Assembly: GCA_003254905.1 (NCBI GenBank) | Contig: QANU01055181.1 | Span: forward strand, 371,508 to 435,507 | Source of the DNA: Nissolia schottii | Taxonomy: Eukaryota > Streptophyta > Magnoliopsida > Fabales > Fabaceae | DNA: 64,000 nt | Direction: 5' to 3' | In this document: piece after piece, positions 24,119 through 36,285 of the stretch | How the letters are laid out: every line of letters starts with the position of its first letter | Position numbering within the stretch: position 1 is the first letter of the stretch | The notes under the pieces: model-generated | Databases searched by the model: none | The model's input: the letters and a program-made list of their open reading frames with translations, nothing else | Told to the model about the DNA's origin: nothing | Made by a program: the position numbers and the translations under genes

Positions 24119-25305
24119 GATATTGTCATGCTCTAACTTAGGACGTGAACGCAAATAGGGTTATTTTCCTTATGGAAGCTCTAATACGGCATACTAACAT
24201 TCATGCATGATAAAATAAACAATTTATATAAATAAACAACTGGTTTTATAAATAAACTTTAATAATAACATTTAAATTACATCTTGTTGAACAAATGTTG
24301 AAAAAGATAACTAATTTATAAATGCTAACGGGGAATCCTGCCCTACGAAATCTAGAGCATATATAATAGTATAACCCTTAGTAGACCTTACTGCAAAGTG
24401 GAATTACCAATAACATTGGACCTCGTTGCTACTGGATGAGGGGGTTATTCTCACTTTCATCTGAAAAACAACAAGACAGATGAGTGAGTTGCCAACTCAG
24501 TGTTGGTACCTCGGTACCACTCACATAAAAAATACAAATACAAAGTACATATAGCTAGGCGATAATTAAAGCATATGAAAATAAGACTAGAAAGTAACCA
24601 CTAAAAGTAAATCTATTTTTCTGCAACATATGCCCACCTCCAGTGGAAGGGCGCAAGGAGCGATGACTCTCGATCCTCGATTCAAGGGAGCACGAGCTCC
24701 ACCTTACTTTGTCAGGATAAATCATTGCTATTTCGAGTACGTTGGAACCTAGATACTGGATCTGTGAGGGTACTCATACCCTAAAGTTGTATAATACTAA
24801 ATTTGAACTGCAGGGATGATGACCCCATATAATACTGAATCTGATCTACGGAGACGCTGACCCCATATAATACTAGATATATATACACACACACACACAC
24901 TTGCTGAGTCGAGTCATCTACCCTATGGCATACTGTTTGTGAAGTCTTTTAGTTGGATGAGCTAGATTGATTACCAAAGTTGTTCAATACTAAGTCTATT
25001 GTTTATGGAAAGTAGCATCCTAGCCAGTTTATGATTTAGTCTTGTTACTCGTCTGGAACTACGAAATGCAATCCCATGCTTAAGGATATTCCCAGGAAAG
25101 AGAGGTGCGTCACCATGAACATCTTAAGTAATAATTCTTTCCTAGCAAAAACCTTCCCTTAGCTAGGGCCCTCCCCTAGCCAAAGTCTTTATTAGGTTAT
25201 GTTATGCATGCCTAACCAAACAATACTAAAAATATCATCATGCATCATATAACATTTACATGGGTCTCTATACTAGCATATCATCTACAAAGTATGTTGA
25301 ATAAC

Positions 25306-25306
<1 letters not shown>

Positions 25307-25362
<56 letters not shown>

Positions 25363-25372
25363 TGATGATGAT
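25307..25372. repeat. Trinucleotide microsatellite at the edge of the assembly gap
   Basis: A run of TAA/AAT units turns into GATGATGATGAT and then stops at the N run. The gap was probably caused by this repeat or by the repeats behind it. Confidence 0.9.
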
Positions 25373-26369
25373 NNNNNNNNNNNNNNNNNNNNNNNNNNNN
25401 NNNNNNNNNNNNNNNNNNNNNNNNNNNNNNNNNNNNNNNNNNNNNNNNNNNNNNNNNNNNNNNNNNNNNNNNNNNNNNNNNNNNNNNNNNNNNNNNNNNN
25501 NNNNNNNNNNNNNNNNNNNNNNNNNNNNNNNNNNNNNNNNNNNNNNNNNNNNNNNNNNNNNNNNNNNNNNNNNNNNNNNNNNNNNNNNNNNNNNNNNNNN
25601 NNNNNNNNNNNNNNNNNNNNNNNNNNNNNNNNNNNNNNNNNNNNNNNNNNNNNNNNNNNNNNNNNNNNNNNNNNNNNNNNNNNNNNNNNNNNNNNNNNNN
25701 NNNNNNNNNNNNNNNNNNNNNNNNNNNNNNNNNNNNNNNNNNNNNNNNNNNNNNNNNNNNNNNNNNNNNNNNNNNNNNNNNNNNNNNNNNNNNNNNNNNN
25801 NNNNNNNNNNNNNNNNNNNNNNNNNNNNNNNNNNNNNNNNNNNNNNNNNNNNNNNNNNNNNNNNNNNNNNNNNNNNNNNNNNNNNNNNNNNNNNNNNNNN
25901 NNNNNNNNNNNNNNNNNNNNNNNNNNNNNNNNNNNNNNNNNNNNNNNNNNNNNNNNNNNNNNNNNNNNNNNNNNNNNNNNNNNNNNNNNNNNNNNNNNNN
26001 NNNNNNNNNNNNNNNNNNNNNNNNNNNNNNNNNNNNNNNNNNNNNNNNNNNNNNNNNNNNNNNNNNNNNNNNNNNNNNNNNNNNNNNNNNNNNNNNNNNN
26101 NNNNNNNNNNNNNNNNNNNNNNNNNNNNNNNNNNNNNNNNNNNNNNNNNNNNNNNNNNNNNNNNNNNNNNNNNNNNNNNNNNNNNNNNNNNNNNNNNNNN
26201 NNNNNNNNNNNNNNNNNNNNNNNNNNNNNNNNNNNNNNNNNNNNNNNNNNNNNNNNNNNNNNNNNNNNNNNNNNNNNNNNNNNNNNNNNNNNNNNNNNNN
26301 NNNNNNNNNNNNNNNNNNNNNNNNNNNNNNNNNNNNNNNNNNNNNNNNNNNNNNNNNNNNNNNNNNNNN
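25373..26369. other. Assembly gap (997 N)
   Basis: The bases are unknown. The gap should hide the 5' LTR and most of the internal part of the nested gypsy-like element. That LTR is 2.67 kb at its 3' copy, so the true gap may be larger than shown. Confidence 0.95.
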
Positions 26370-27383
26370 AGGGAGATTAGGAAGAATTACAAGGAATAGT
26401 CATACCATAGTAAGGCGAAAACCCTCAGCACTTAAGGAATATATAGGCAAGGTTGCCCCATTTTGGTTAATTAGGAGGATCGGGAGCAAGACAGAAGTTC
26501 GAGGAACCTTGGAAACTATAGGAGGAAATCAAATCTAAAATATGTGAAAGAAAATAGATGATAATAAATACGTGGATACTTTGATAAACCTTGTGTATGG
26601 GTTAACCCAATACATAAGAAAAACTGGAAGTCGTTTAAGATGACTGTTAGGGAATCATAAGATGACCCCTAGGGTGGTAACCCATTAGAAAAGCCTACCA
26701 GAAAGCTACGAAGGACTTAGGAAACCAAGACAAATGGGCAATTGGACCTTAAAGTTAGCGAAAGTTTTCAAGAGAAGTCTGCGCACCGATGTCCAAAGGT
26801 CTGTATCGCCACGTGAAAGGTGCAGCCCAAGCGTGGTGGGACGTCGTCAGACCCCTCGTGAGTAGGTGGAGGTCCAACTTATTAGGAGTTAATGCAAGAC
26901 AATAATTGCCAGCATATATTTCCCTGGGAACCCCAGGACTCAGAAGGAAGCCAAGTTATAGGAGTGACACTAAGGAGACATGTCGGACGGGGAAAACACA
27001 ACCAAGTTGGAAGGGCTGAGCAAACACGTTGGGACGCACGTGGAGAGCTTGGAAACTCATGGAGACAAGAAGGGTAAGAGGAAGAAGGGCCACAACAAGA
27101 CCAATGACGAAAGAGACCTTTCCGAGTTCAAGGCCAAGGACAGCAACAGCAAGAACCAATACGGGAAAAGCGACTGCTTCTCTAAAATTTGCATCGTAAC
27201 CCTACCTACAACATAGCAGCCACGACTAGTATTTGTCACGACAACGGAAGGGTCATCGGAGACAGACGATCTTGGTTAGGATAAGTAGATAGTAATGGAT
27301 AAAGACTTTAACTGGAAACGAGGCTACCTGAGAATTCAGCAACGCTGGAATTTCGGGGCGAAATTCTTTTAAGGGGGGTGGAA
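26370..27383 (+). mobile_element. Internal region of the nested gypsy-like element, gag remnant and polypurine tract
   Basis: One frame near 26805-26900 reads RHVKGAAQAWWDVVRPLVSR, similar to the G-A-x-x-WW motif of plant gag proteins. It is followed by lysine-rich text and no protease, reverse transcriptase or integrase. The region ends in AAGGGGGGTGGAA, a polypurine tract, right before the LTR at 27384. With gag remains so close to the 3' LTR, pol must be missing, making this a deleted or non-autonomous element. Confidence 0.6.
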
Positions 27384-27792
27384 TGTAACATCCCGGATTT
27401 TTCCCTTACGAAGATTTCGCATAATAATTAAATAAGAATAAATTAATAAAATTGAAAAATGTAATTATTAACCTTAATCCCTGAAATATTAGCTAAAATA
27501 ATAATTTTACTATTTCGTGGAGTCCTGTGAGGTCCGAATCAATTTTTGATTATTATTAGAATTTAATTACGACTCAAATGAGTCCGTAAAATACACTAAT
27601 ATGAAAATAAATTTCAGAATGTCCAAATAAAATTAAATAAGTTATAAGAAAAAATTAGTGGGTCATAACGGTATGTCCGAAATAATTTTCGAATAGCCGT
27701 ACGCGAAATACCAGTACTACAAACAACAAAACATGATCAAAATAGATTAAGGTGGAGCACGTGGCTCTCACCACCGCCACAGAAAGGAAAAA

Positions 27793-27838
<46 letters not shown>

Positions 27839-30053
27839 TAATAATAATAGTAAAGATATAATAATATATGTATATATATGTTAAAGGCGGTGGGGGCTGC
27901 CATATATTAACCCCCCTGACGCCGAATTCCTTGGCTTCTTTGCATTGTTTCTTTAGTTTTCCCTGAAGCCATTTATGCTTATTCATTTTCCTTGTTTCTT
28001 TTCTTTATTTCTTTGGTTTATTCACTTTGTTCTTTTCTTTATTTATTTGCTTTCTTTCCCTGAAGCATAATATGCTTCGTTGCTTCTATTTCTTTTCTTC
28101 GTTCTTTTCTTTCTTTGTCTTGGATTGTCCTGTTTGTACACCGCTGTGATGTTGCCGGACGCCGGAAAAATAGTAGGATCGCCATGGAAGTGCTTAGGAA
28201 ATTTTCCTCTTCACTTCTACCGTTTCCAAACTGGATTTGGAGGTGGGTAAACCGTTCTAACCGCTGTCTATGTGGTTCTAAAATGTTTGATGATGTTTGT
28301 GATAGATTATATTAGGTTTAATTGCTTGATAATATTCTTGATAATTAGAAATGATTATGAGACATGAAATTGCCTATGATGATGGTTGTGCTATGTTTGG
28401 TGTTAGAATATGTTAGATTTTAATGGCTAAATAATGCTCTTGAAGATTTCTATCGATTATACTTGTATCTGGAAGTTTCTGCATGTCTGATAATTTATTG
28501 GAATAATTGTTAGAATTAGGTTGGTTTATGTTTATGAAGATGTTGAGCCTGAAATTATATGATATATTATATGTTAAATGTTTATGATGATAAGAAATTA
28601 TATACTAATGCTATATGAAGATGATTGTGTAATAGGAAGTATGTTAGATGATTAAGATTATATGGAGTATATGGTAGAGTTATAAAATGATGATTGTTTA
28701 ATATGAGAAATGTTAGATGCTTATGAGTATGAGATACTATATGTTAGAGTATATGATGATGATCTTTCAATAATTATGATGAAGATGATGAGCTATTATG
28801 TTATAATTGTTGCTTTAAGATGATGAGTGGATATGACTGCTTTAAGATGATGATAAACTGTGTTTATGATGATGAACTGTTGCATCAACTATTGAACTGT
28901 GCACATGATGATGATGATGATGGAAAAACCCCCCTCTTGGAGGGCCGAGAGGGCTCGACTTTTGGGGAAGGTTTTAGTTCTGATCGAGTCGTAGGTCCGA
29001 TCCCCACGCCATCCGTTTGATGGTCACCTCGGTCGTGGTTGGTGAGAATTACGGGGTCAAGACACTGCAGGTGAGACCCTTCAGGTGAGCCGCTACCTGG
29101 CCGCCACGATGCGGGCTATAAAGTGTGGTTGTAGCGGTGTGGCCGCAGCTATAAGGGACGAGGACGGAATCTCTACTAAGGCTTGCCTTATACCGTGGGA
29201 GTAAAATGAATTTCAAATGAATTTCCAAAGATGATGATGATGTAGTAGTGTAGCTATGTGAATTGTATGATGAGGATTTTGATGTAGTAGTATAGCTATA
29301 TGAATCGTACGATGATGTTTGAGTTAGGAACTAGGTTAGCAGACAGATGACGTAGATAATGAAGAATAGGTCCCCCGAGCACCTAGTAACCTAGGTAACG
29401 CTGCTTAGGCTTAGTATGGACATTCATAACAAGTAGGGAGGTAGTATAACTGTGACACCTAGAGACCCCTGAGCGGCGAAATCATAATTGAGAATAAAAT
29501 GATCAATGATAACTAAGGTCTTCCCACTGAGAACGCAGAGTTCTCACACCCGCTCCTTTATGATTCTAGGTACGCATGACAAGGACATCAGCACTGTATG
29601 TCAGGATGCAGACTTGCAGAAGTCGAACTTCGAAATAGGATCGTAGGGGCTCGACCAAAGATGTTACGATCAGCCCTTAGTTAGTAGAGTTCATATTTTA
29701 CACTATGGTGGGAATGTACATGTATGTAATAAATATGATAATACCTATGTAAATGTTTGTGATATGTGTTATGGACCACTTGTCTGCATATTGTTTGATG
29801 TTGTTATGTTGGAATAGTTATCCGTTAAGTATAACGCCTTAGCGTTTGCATTATAAATTCTATCTGACGCACGGCTCATATTTTATTCCATATGTATGTA
29901 AAGAAAAAAAAGTTTCACAACGGTCCATATTTTCTAAGTAAGAATTATTTCTAAAGCTAAAAGTAGGGGCTAGAAGTAACCCCAGCCAAAGAGAAAACAA
30001 CCTAGTGAGCATTGTTTACGACGTACGGGTAAACAGTTAGCTAGGGTGTTTCA
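27384..30053 (+). mobile_element. Long terminal repeat, family B, copy 1 (3' LTR, 2670 bp)
   Basis: It starts TGTAACATCCC after a polypurine tract and ends GTGTTTCA. Its last 600 bases match the end of the LTR at 30613-33484, for example ACACCTAGAGACCCCTGAG and CACTGAGAACGCAGAGTTCT. An (AT)n run at about 27796-27834 lies inside. The two copies are diverged, so they are not the recently made pair of one element. Confidence 0.8.
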
Positions 30054-30185
30054 CCTATGTCGCTACAGCGCACTAGGAGCGTTGTAGCGCCTCACTTATT
30101 TCGTGTTGCTATAGTGTTGTGGGAGCGTTACATCGCGGTGGGAACGCTGCAACGCGCCTCTGAAATTTTGGGTCTTCACAGATAC

Positions 30186-30612
30186 CATTCTTCGCATTCA
30201 AACATTAATGAGTTCCTTCTAACTAGAGACATGTCATCCATATTACTGTTTTTAGCTTGCACATCAATTTGTTGAATCTCCTTTTATGTTAATCACAATC
30301 TTTCTTTGATATGGCCAAATTCTTTCTGGTTCCATGTTCTCAAAGGTATTTTCAAATCCTTGAACTTAGCATAGATATTCTTGTTCCAACTTTTCTGCCA
30401 TTCTTGCTTCACAACGTTGTAGAAATCTCCATGAGTAAACCAAATGTCGATGTTTCAAAAAGGTTTTGGCTCCCAATCGATAATTACGTCATCCAAGAGT
30501 AGCGGGCAATGGTCTAATATGGATATGAACAATCCCCTAACCTTAGCATTCTGAAATTGGAAAAGCCATTCATCCTTCACCAGAATTTTGTCCAACCTGT
30601 TGCAAGCCGAAA
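30186..30612 (-). pseudogene. LINE fragment: C-terminal half of the endonuclease domain
   Basis: The minus strand encodes ACNRLDKILVKDEWLFQF, then VRGLFISILDHCPLLL and DWEPKPF, the conserved end of a plant LINE endonuclease. It continues as WFTHGDFYNVVKQEWQKSW with in-frame stops. The N-terminal half is found beyond 33485, on the other side of an inserted LTR. Confidence 0.88.
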
Positions 30613-31496
30613 TGTAACATGCCGCTTTCTCCTCAGTGAAAATATCGCTAGATAAATGCCTAGGAATTTTTAGTGAAGGATAAACCATTAGAAATATGGC
30701 CTATTAGGTTAAAATGCTTGTAGAAGAAATTCTAGTCATTTTCTTAAAATTTTGCAGACACTAGAATGAACCCTTGCTGTCGTCAGAGCATAACCGCGCG
30801 TCTAAAGTATCCGTAAAAGGTACGGCTACAGATGAGAATTTAAAAATACCCCAAATGAACCTAGATTAATCTTTAGAATAATTAGGAGATCACGACGACG
30901 TGATCGAAATATTTTTAGCAGAACCGTACGCGAAGTACCGGGACAGGAAACGACAAAACCGGATCAAAATCGATCTGCCGGAGGCCGTTAATTCTTGGCC
31001 ACAAAAAGTGGTCAAGACACAAGGAAACCCACGGCCAAGAATGGCCCAAGTGGTGTCAAAGGGGTCAAAAGTATAGTGAGTCACCATATGACTCATGAAA
31101 ATGACATGAGGAAAAAGACAAAATAAGGGCATGTTGGGAATTTTTGCCCTAAGGGCAAAATTGGAAAGTGATTTTCGTGGGTTTGCCTATAAATACCCCC
31201 TTGGATGACAAAAAATTCATAGAAAAAGGAAAACCTTGCCAAAACTCTGTCCAATTGCACACCCAATCAGTATTCTGTCAAATACTGACACAGAAACTTC
31301 TCTAGACATAGATTGGCCTTGATTTCCCTAATCTTACCCTAAAGAAAACCTCTTGGAATCCTTGGAGAAAACCCTAAATTTTGAAGCTTAGGAGGAGCTT
31401 GGAAACACCATAGCAAGGCATGAGGCTATCGAAACCACAACAAGACTTGAACAAGTGGGTAACCGACTTATCCACTGTCTATGTGGTTTCATGATT

Positions 31497-31544
<48 letters not shown>

Positions 31545-33484
31545 TTAGGATGCCTTTCATGTGAATTTGATGTATATATACGCTGTTGATGATTGTCTGG
31601 ATCTGTTGGTGTTGTCTGTAATTCTGTCAGAATTTAGGAATGCCTAAGACGGAAATAGGCATATGACATGATTTTAAAGGGAACTATATGATGAGATTTT
31701 TATAATGAAAAACTAATGTTATTTTTGGATTCTATACGAAAAATTGAGTGGGGATGTCAAGTTTTATAATTTTTGGAGTCCCCGATGAATTTCTCAGCAA
31801 ATAGACAGAAAATGAGGTTTTTATGAAAAAGGGCAAAACGGGAATTTCACGTCTTGGGACTGAAAAGCTGGGTTTTTTTTTCCAGAAAATGTGTTTAGAA
31901 CTATGAAAAACCCTAAGGGCAAGTCTTGAGCCCATCGGGTTTCTGAGAATAAAAATTCCCAAGAAAACAAGGTGTTTACGGGGGCGAAATGATAATTTTG
32001 AGAGAAAGGGGAAAACTGCAATTTCGTGGAGTTGGGATTAAGATCTGAATTTCTAGACATGAAAAAAAATGATCTTAGGACTATCAAAAACCTTGGGGTA
32101 AGGTCTTAGACCTCTCCGGTTTATGATCGCTATTTTCTGACATAAACTAGATGTCTGTTTTGCTAGTCGCTAGATTTACGTTTATTATGTTTAAGAAATG
32201 TTTGAGTATGAGATTATGTTTCTTATATGTAATGTGATGATTGATGTTATGAGTTATGTGAAGTTATAGGTTAGAGTCATAAAATGATGATTTCTTAGAT
32301 GATCCGCAATTGCTTATGTTGAATATGAAACTTAGGCGTGCTTTGCGATTTATGAAAAGAATTGTTGGGAATATATGGGATTTATGGTTGGAAATGGTAT
32401 GGAACATGAAAGTATGTCTCCTATATGTTACTGAGTTATGTTTGCTCTGTGTGAATGATTGCCTTGAAATATGTATTGCATGTCATCCGACTATACATGT
32501 GTTGCTGTTTTATGGGATATTGAACTGTGGACGGCAGTCCTAGGGTGTAGATGGCATCGCGTGTGGACGGCAGTCCTAGGGTACGTAATGCATCATGGGT
32601 GGACGATCCTTGGGTGCATAATACATCGCGGGTGGAAGGTCCTAGGGTGCGCATTGCATCGCGTGTGGACGGTCCTAGGGTGCTCATTATATCGCATGTG
32701 GACGGTCCCATGATATGAGTGATGAATGATGAATGTTTAATTGAGAATTTGTTCCCTAGGAGCTAAGGTAGGAAGTAGAAGACCTAGGAATGAAAAGATT
32801 AGACTCCCTTAAACACCTAGTAATATCGGTAGTTGCTCAGGACTAGCAAGGATGTTAATAACTGGTAGGGATGTAGCATAACTGTGGCACCTAGAGACCC
32901 CTGAGCAGCGGAATCATAATTGAGACAAGAAAATGAGTTGCGATGACCAAGGTTTCCCACTGAGAACGCAGAGTTCTCATACCCACTCCTTTATGGTTCC
33001 AGGTGAGCAAGACAGAACTTCAGCTTGATACACGAAGCAGCAGCCTCGAAGAAGAATAGAGAAATAGAACAGCAAGAACTAGGACAAGGACGTTACAATT
33101 AGCCCTTAGTTAGCATGATCCATGTATTGTACTTTTGTGAGAAATTTCGTATATGTATTGTTAACTACAATATTACCTATGTAAATGATTGTGATTATAT
33201 GCTATGGACTACTTGTCTGCTTATTGTTTGACGGTATTATATTGGAGCAATTATTCGTGTATTATAAAGTTTTAACGCTTGCATTATAAATTCTATCTGA
33301 CGCGACGCTCATATTTTGTAACATATGTATAGAAAGAAAAAGTTTCAAACAGTCCATATTTTCTAAGTAAGAAATATTTTTAAAGATAAAAGTAGGGGCT
33401 AAAAGTAACCCCAACCAAAGCAGATAACAAACCTAGTGAGCATTGTTTACGATGTATGCATAAGCAGCTAGCTAGGGTGTTACA
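30613..33484 (+). mobile_element. Long terminal repeat, family B, copy 2 (2872 bp), inserted in the LINE endonuclease
   Basis: It starts TGTAACATGCCG and ends GTGTTACA. Both ends match copy 1 (start with TGTAACAT, end with GCTAGGGTGTT). The LINE is interrupted exactly here: ERKFTWYKGN ends at the right flank and SACNRLDKIL begins at the left flank. No clean 5-bp duplication is seen, which may be due to decay. No internal region is present, so it looks like a solo LTR. An (AT)n run lies at about 31498-31541. Confidence 0.75.
32524..32710. repeat. GC-rich minisatellite inside the family B LTR
   Basis: About five units of 35-45 bp each contain GTGGACGG followed by TCCTAGGGTG and CATCGCG. It stands out from its AT-rich surroundings. 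Both strands are open through it, producing artificial repeat peptides (LGPSTRD). Confidence 0.75.
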
Positions 33485-34513
33485 TTTCCTTTATACCAAG
33501 TGAATTTCCTTTCCAAGATTGTCATATAAAATAATCCTAACTTCTTAACCCATTCATGGAAATCTCATATACCGGTAGACATAGAAAAAACCCTTTTTCT
33601 CTCTTCCAGTTGAAGCACCTCATTGAAATCTCCGCAGAACAGTACAGACACATCCACTGTTACTCTAAGGTTTCTTAACTCCTCCAATATAATTGCATGG
33701 TTCACCCTTGTATGCTCACCATAAACTAAACAAAGAGCACTTAGGTAATTACAATCTTTTATTCTTCCTTGTACACAAATCTATCTTCCCTCATTAGAAA
33801 TTATAACATATGAAAGAAAATTCTTTTGCCAAACACATAGCAAACCCCCCACCACCACCATTTATCGCATCCATCGCTGCCCAAGAAAATTCATCACCAT
33901 CCCACAAAGACCTGACAGACTTTCTTGATACCCCTGCTTTCTTTGTTTCAATGAGCTCCAAAAAAGTCAACCCTATGCAACTTCATAGCTTTCTTCACCA
34001 TCGCTACCTTCCCCGAGCCCCCTATGCCCCTCATATTCCATGATAGTAATTTCATTGTGGAAGAGGGCACTTATTGTTGAAAGTTTTATTCTTGTGTTTG
34101 TCCTATATACTGTTCCACTTTCAAATCACTGCAAAGATTCAATTGCAGTACAATGTAGGGTTTTGTCGTCCTCTGGGAGGTAGTAATGCAATGTTGTTAT
34201 TAGATATTGTTAATTAAGCAAAAGATGGGTTGGTTCATCATTTGTAATAGAAAATTTATAAAGATGTGAAATAGTAAAATAAGCAATAAATTGAACAAGG
34301 TTGCAAACAGTAAAGAAAGTTGCTGGAATTTGATTCGTAATATCACTTTTATATATCCAATAGTTTCATGCATATGATCTATCAAATTCTTCTGAAATTG
34401 CTCTCAACCCAAGCCTGCGGTGACACACCATAGCATTCAATCCACGTTCTTCTAACCTGGCACATTTCTCCTTCCGACCACTTTTGGCTATCTTCAAAAT
34501 ATTGAGGCAAGAT
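33485..34513 (-). pseudogene. LINE fragment: start of the endonuclease domain
   Basis: The minus strand carries MKLLSWNMRGIGGSGK near 34070, the usual start of the LINE endonuclease ORF. FNEVLQLEERKRVFSMSTGI follows near 33600 and ERKFTWYKGN at the edge of the inserted LTR. Stops interrupt the frame. The stretch 34200-34513 is the linker between the RRM part and this domain. Confidence 0.82.
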
Positions 34514-34518
34514 AACTT

Positions 34519-34965
34519 TGTTGGAAATTTATATTTCCAATAATTGTATGGGCTCATATTCAATAACAATTATATTAGTTATTTATCATAAGGGGCTTGA
34601 TTTTAGTGATCTAATTTTTAATAAGCCTGTTAGACTTAAAGAAAACGAATGTGGGCCTAAATGGGTAGATGTCAGTATTGGCCCCATAAGGGATAATGGG
34701 AACCCTAGTGAGCTTAATACGTCAGTAACGGTTATGGTCTCCAAAACACCAAATCGAAAAACGTTTCACTTCTCCCCATCTGAAGAGAAAGAGAAGGTCC
34801 CATTGAGGAACTGAGGTGATTTGGTTGAGGAAGGCCACGAAACCAACGCTCTCGTTCGTGATCAATTGTTGCAAGGGATTTCAATCATTTAGTCATTGAT
34901 ACAAGTATTTATGAGATCCTTTAATCCTTGATAATGTGATATGATGTTAATGATAAATTCCAACA
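34519..34965. mobile_element. Copia-type solo LTR (447 bp) inserted in the LINE
   Basis: It starts TGTTGGAAATTTATATTTCC and ends TAAATTCCAACA, the TGTTGG...CCAACA ends common in plant copia elements. Flanking direct repeats AACTT (34514-34518 and 34966-34970) give a perfect 5-bp target duplication. No internal region remains. Confidence 0.85.
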
Positions 34966-34970
34966 AACTT

Positions 34971-35690
34971 CGCCCCATTCTAGAGCGTCAATCCTTTCTT
35001 TCTCAGATTCAAACGTAATGATTACCTTATAATCCTCATACCCCTTACATTTATTACTTTTTGTCATTCCTTATATATTGTTGTCGAGACTATAACGTAA
35101 TTAATCGGTTTCAAAGATCGTCGATGATACTCCGCTTCAACCATTCGACATTCTTAGCACTCAGATTCCCATCCACCACTTTGCCTTCCTTGTGCTTATC
35201 TGGATTCATTTTCCGTCTAACCCACTTATGGTTAGTTCCAGCCTTGACATTACTTTCCTTTTTCCTCCGAATATTTCTCCCACCAAGATGATGGGTCTCA
35301 CATTCCTTCATGTGTCTGTTATCAAAATCTTCTATTTGCCCTGCCTTTGCGTTCCTTCTTTCATACACTTTTGACACAGATAACTTGCAACCTCATAACC
35401 TATTTGTTCCATTCTTTGATAGTGAGTATTGCCACAACTTTCCATTTGTACCTTATGAATGCAAATAGGCATTTGCAATCCCTTCTCCTCCTTCTTGAGG
35501 TATAAATGTCCACCACTTTCCCATGGTAGCTGAAAATCTGTTGCAACCAATCTTTTGTCATGGTCCAGTGCAGATTATCCACGAAAATGGAAAACGTATT
35601 CTCCTGTAAATCATTGATTTCACTTTCCCCCCAGATTTTCCTATGCACCCTTCTGTTTCACACTCTCTCCAGAATCATATTAATTGTTTT
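34971..35690 (-). pseudogene. LINE fragment: N-terminal ORF with an RRM domain
   Basis: From an ATG at 35648 the minus strand encodes TFSIFVDNLHWTMTKDWLQQ and KCLFAFIRYK, the RNP2 and RNP1 motifs of an RNA-recognition motif. A family of plant LINEs begins with such a domain. Downstream text is basic and rich in lysine and arginine. Frameshifts are present. Confidence 0.8.
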
Positions 35691-35949
35691 TTTAAGACCA
35701 AATGTTTCTGACTACATTCTTGAAGGAGTGGTGCTTCACTTATATATGGCGTGGAGTGAATCATACGCAAATGGGAGACGCTCTACATATTTGTATCATG
35801 TTTTATTTTGGTTTGGGTTAATTATGCGTGGACAAAAAAGTGTTAACATTTTAAGCCAAAGTACTTAAGTCAAATGTCCCACGTTGAGTGGAACCTAGGA
35901 GGTTAGTTTGACTTACAAAAACGACCTTTGGCCTTTTGGTTTTTAGGCA

Positions 35950-36285
35950 TAGTTTTAGGTGTTTGGTTAATTTTTTAGATTCAAATCGAGTAAATCTTTA
36001 AATTCGTTTTTAGTGTTGTCAGTATTGACCAAGTTCGTTCTTATATTATAAAAATGGTTATATTAATCTCTGAATTTGCCAAAAATTAAGTTAGTCATTT
36101 GATATCAGTTAAATTAGTTTCTCTTAAGAATTAACTTGGCTAGTTGTTGGTAACTTTAGGGACTAATATGACAATTTCTATAAATTAAAGATGAACTTAT
36201 CAATGCTGACAACTTCTAGCACAAATTTAAAGGTTTGTTCGACCCCAATACTAAAGAGAATCTTAAAAATGCTAGGTGGTTAGGT
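35950..36285. mobile_element. Imperfect TIR element (MITE-like)
   Basis: The two halves are inverted copies. For instance GTTGTCAGTATTGACCAAGT (about 36015) answers the reverse of ACTTATCAATGCTGACAAC (about 36195), and AATATGACAATTTCTATAA answers the left TTATAAAAATGGTTATATT. Termini and target duplication are unclear, so class is not assigned. Confidence 0.6.

Larger units (their letters stand above)
24124..30180 (-). mobile_element. LTR of family A inserted in the LINE, itself split by a nested gypsy-like element
   Basis: Read on the minus strand it begins TGTGAAGACCC at 30180 and ends GAGCATGACA at 24124. It is flanked by GATAT (24119-24123) and GATAC (30181-30185), a target duplication with one mismatch. 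Removing it joins the LINE frame as EEWYHRQDLYWKQLGQSN, which fits the family. Its first 127 bases lie at 30054-30180 and the rest at 24124 to the gap; the material between is a later insertion. Shared blocks with 588-2136 identify the family. Confidence 0.75.

Noticed and set aside
25359..26399. 346-codon frame
   Set aside because: Almost all of it is the N gap.
27655..27986. Tyr/Ile repeat peptides
   Set aside because: They come from an (AT)n microsatellite in an LTR.
32436..32711. Protein with repeated LGPSTRD units
   Set aside because: It is the translation of a minisatellite inside an LTR; both strands are open because the unit lacks stops.
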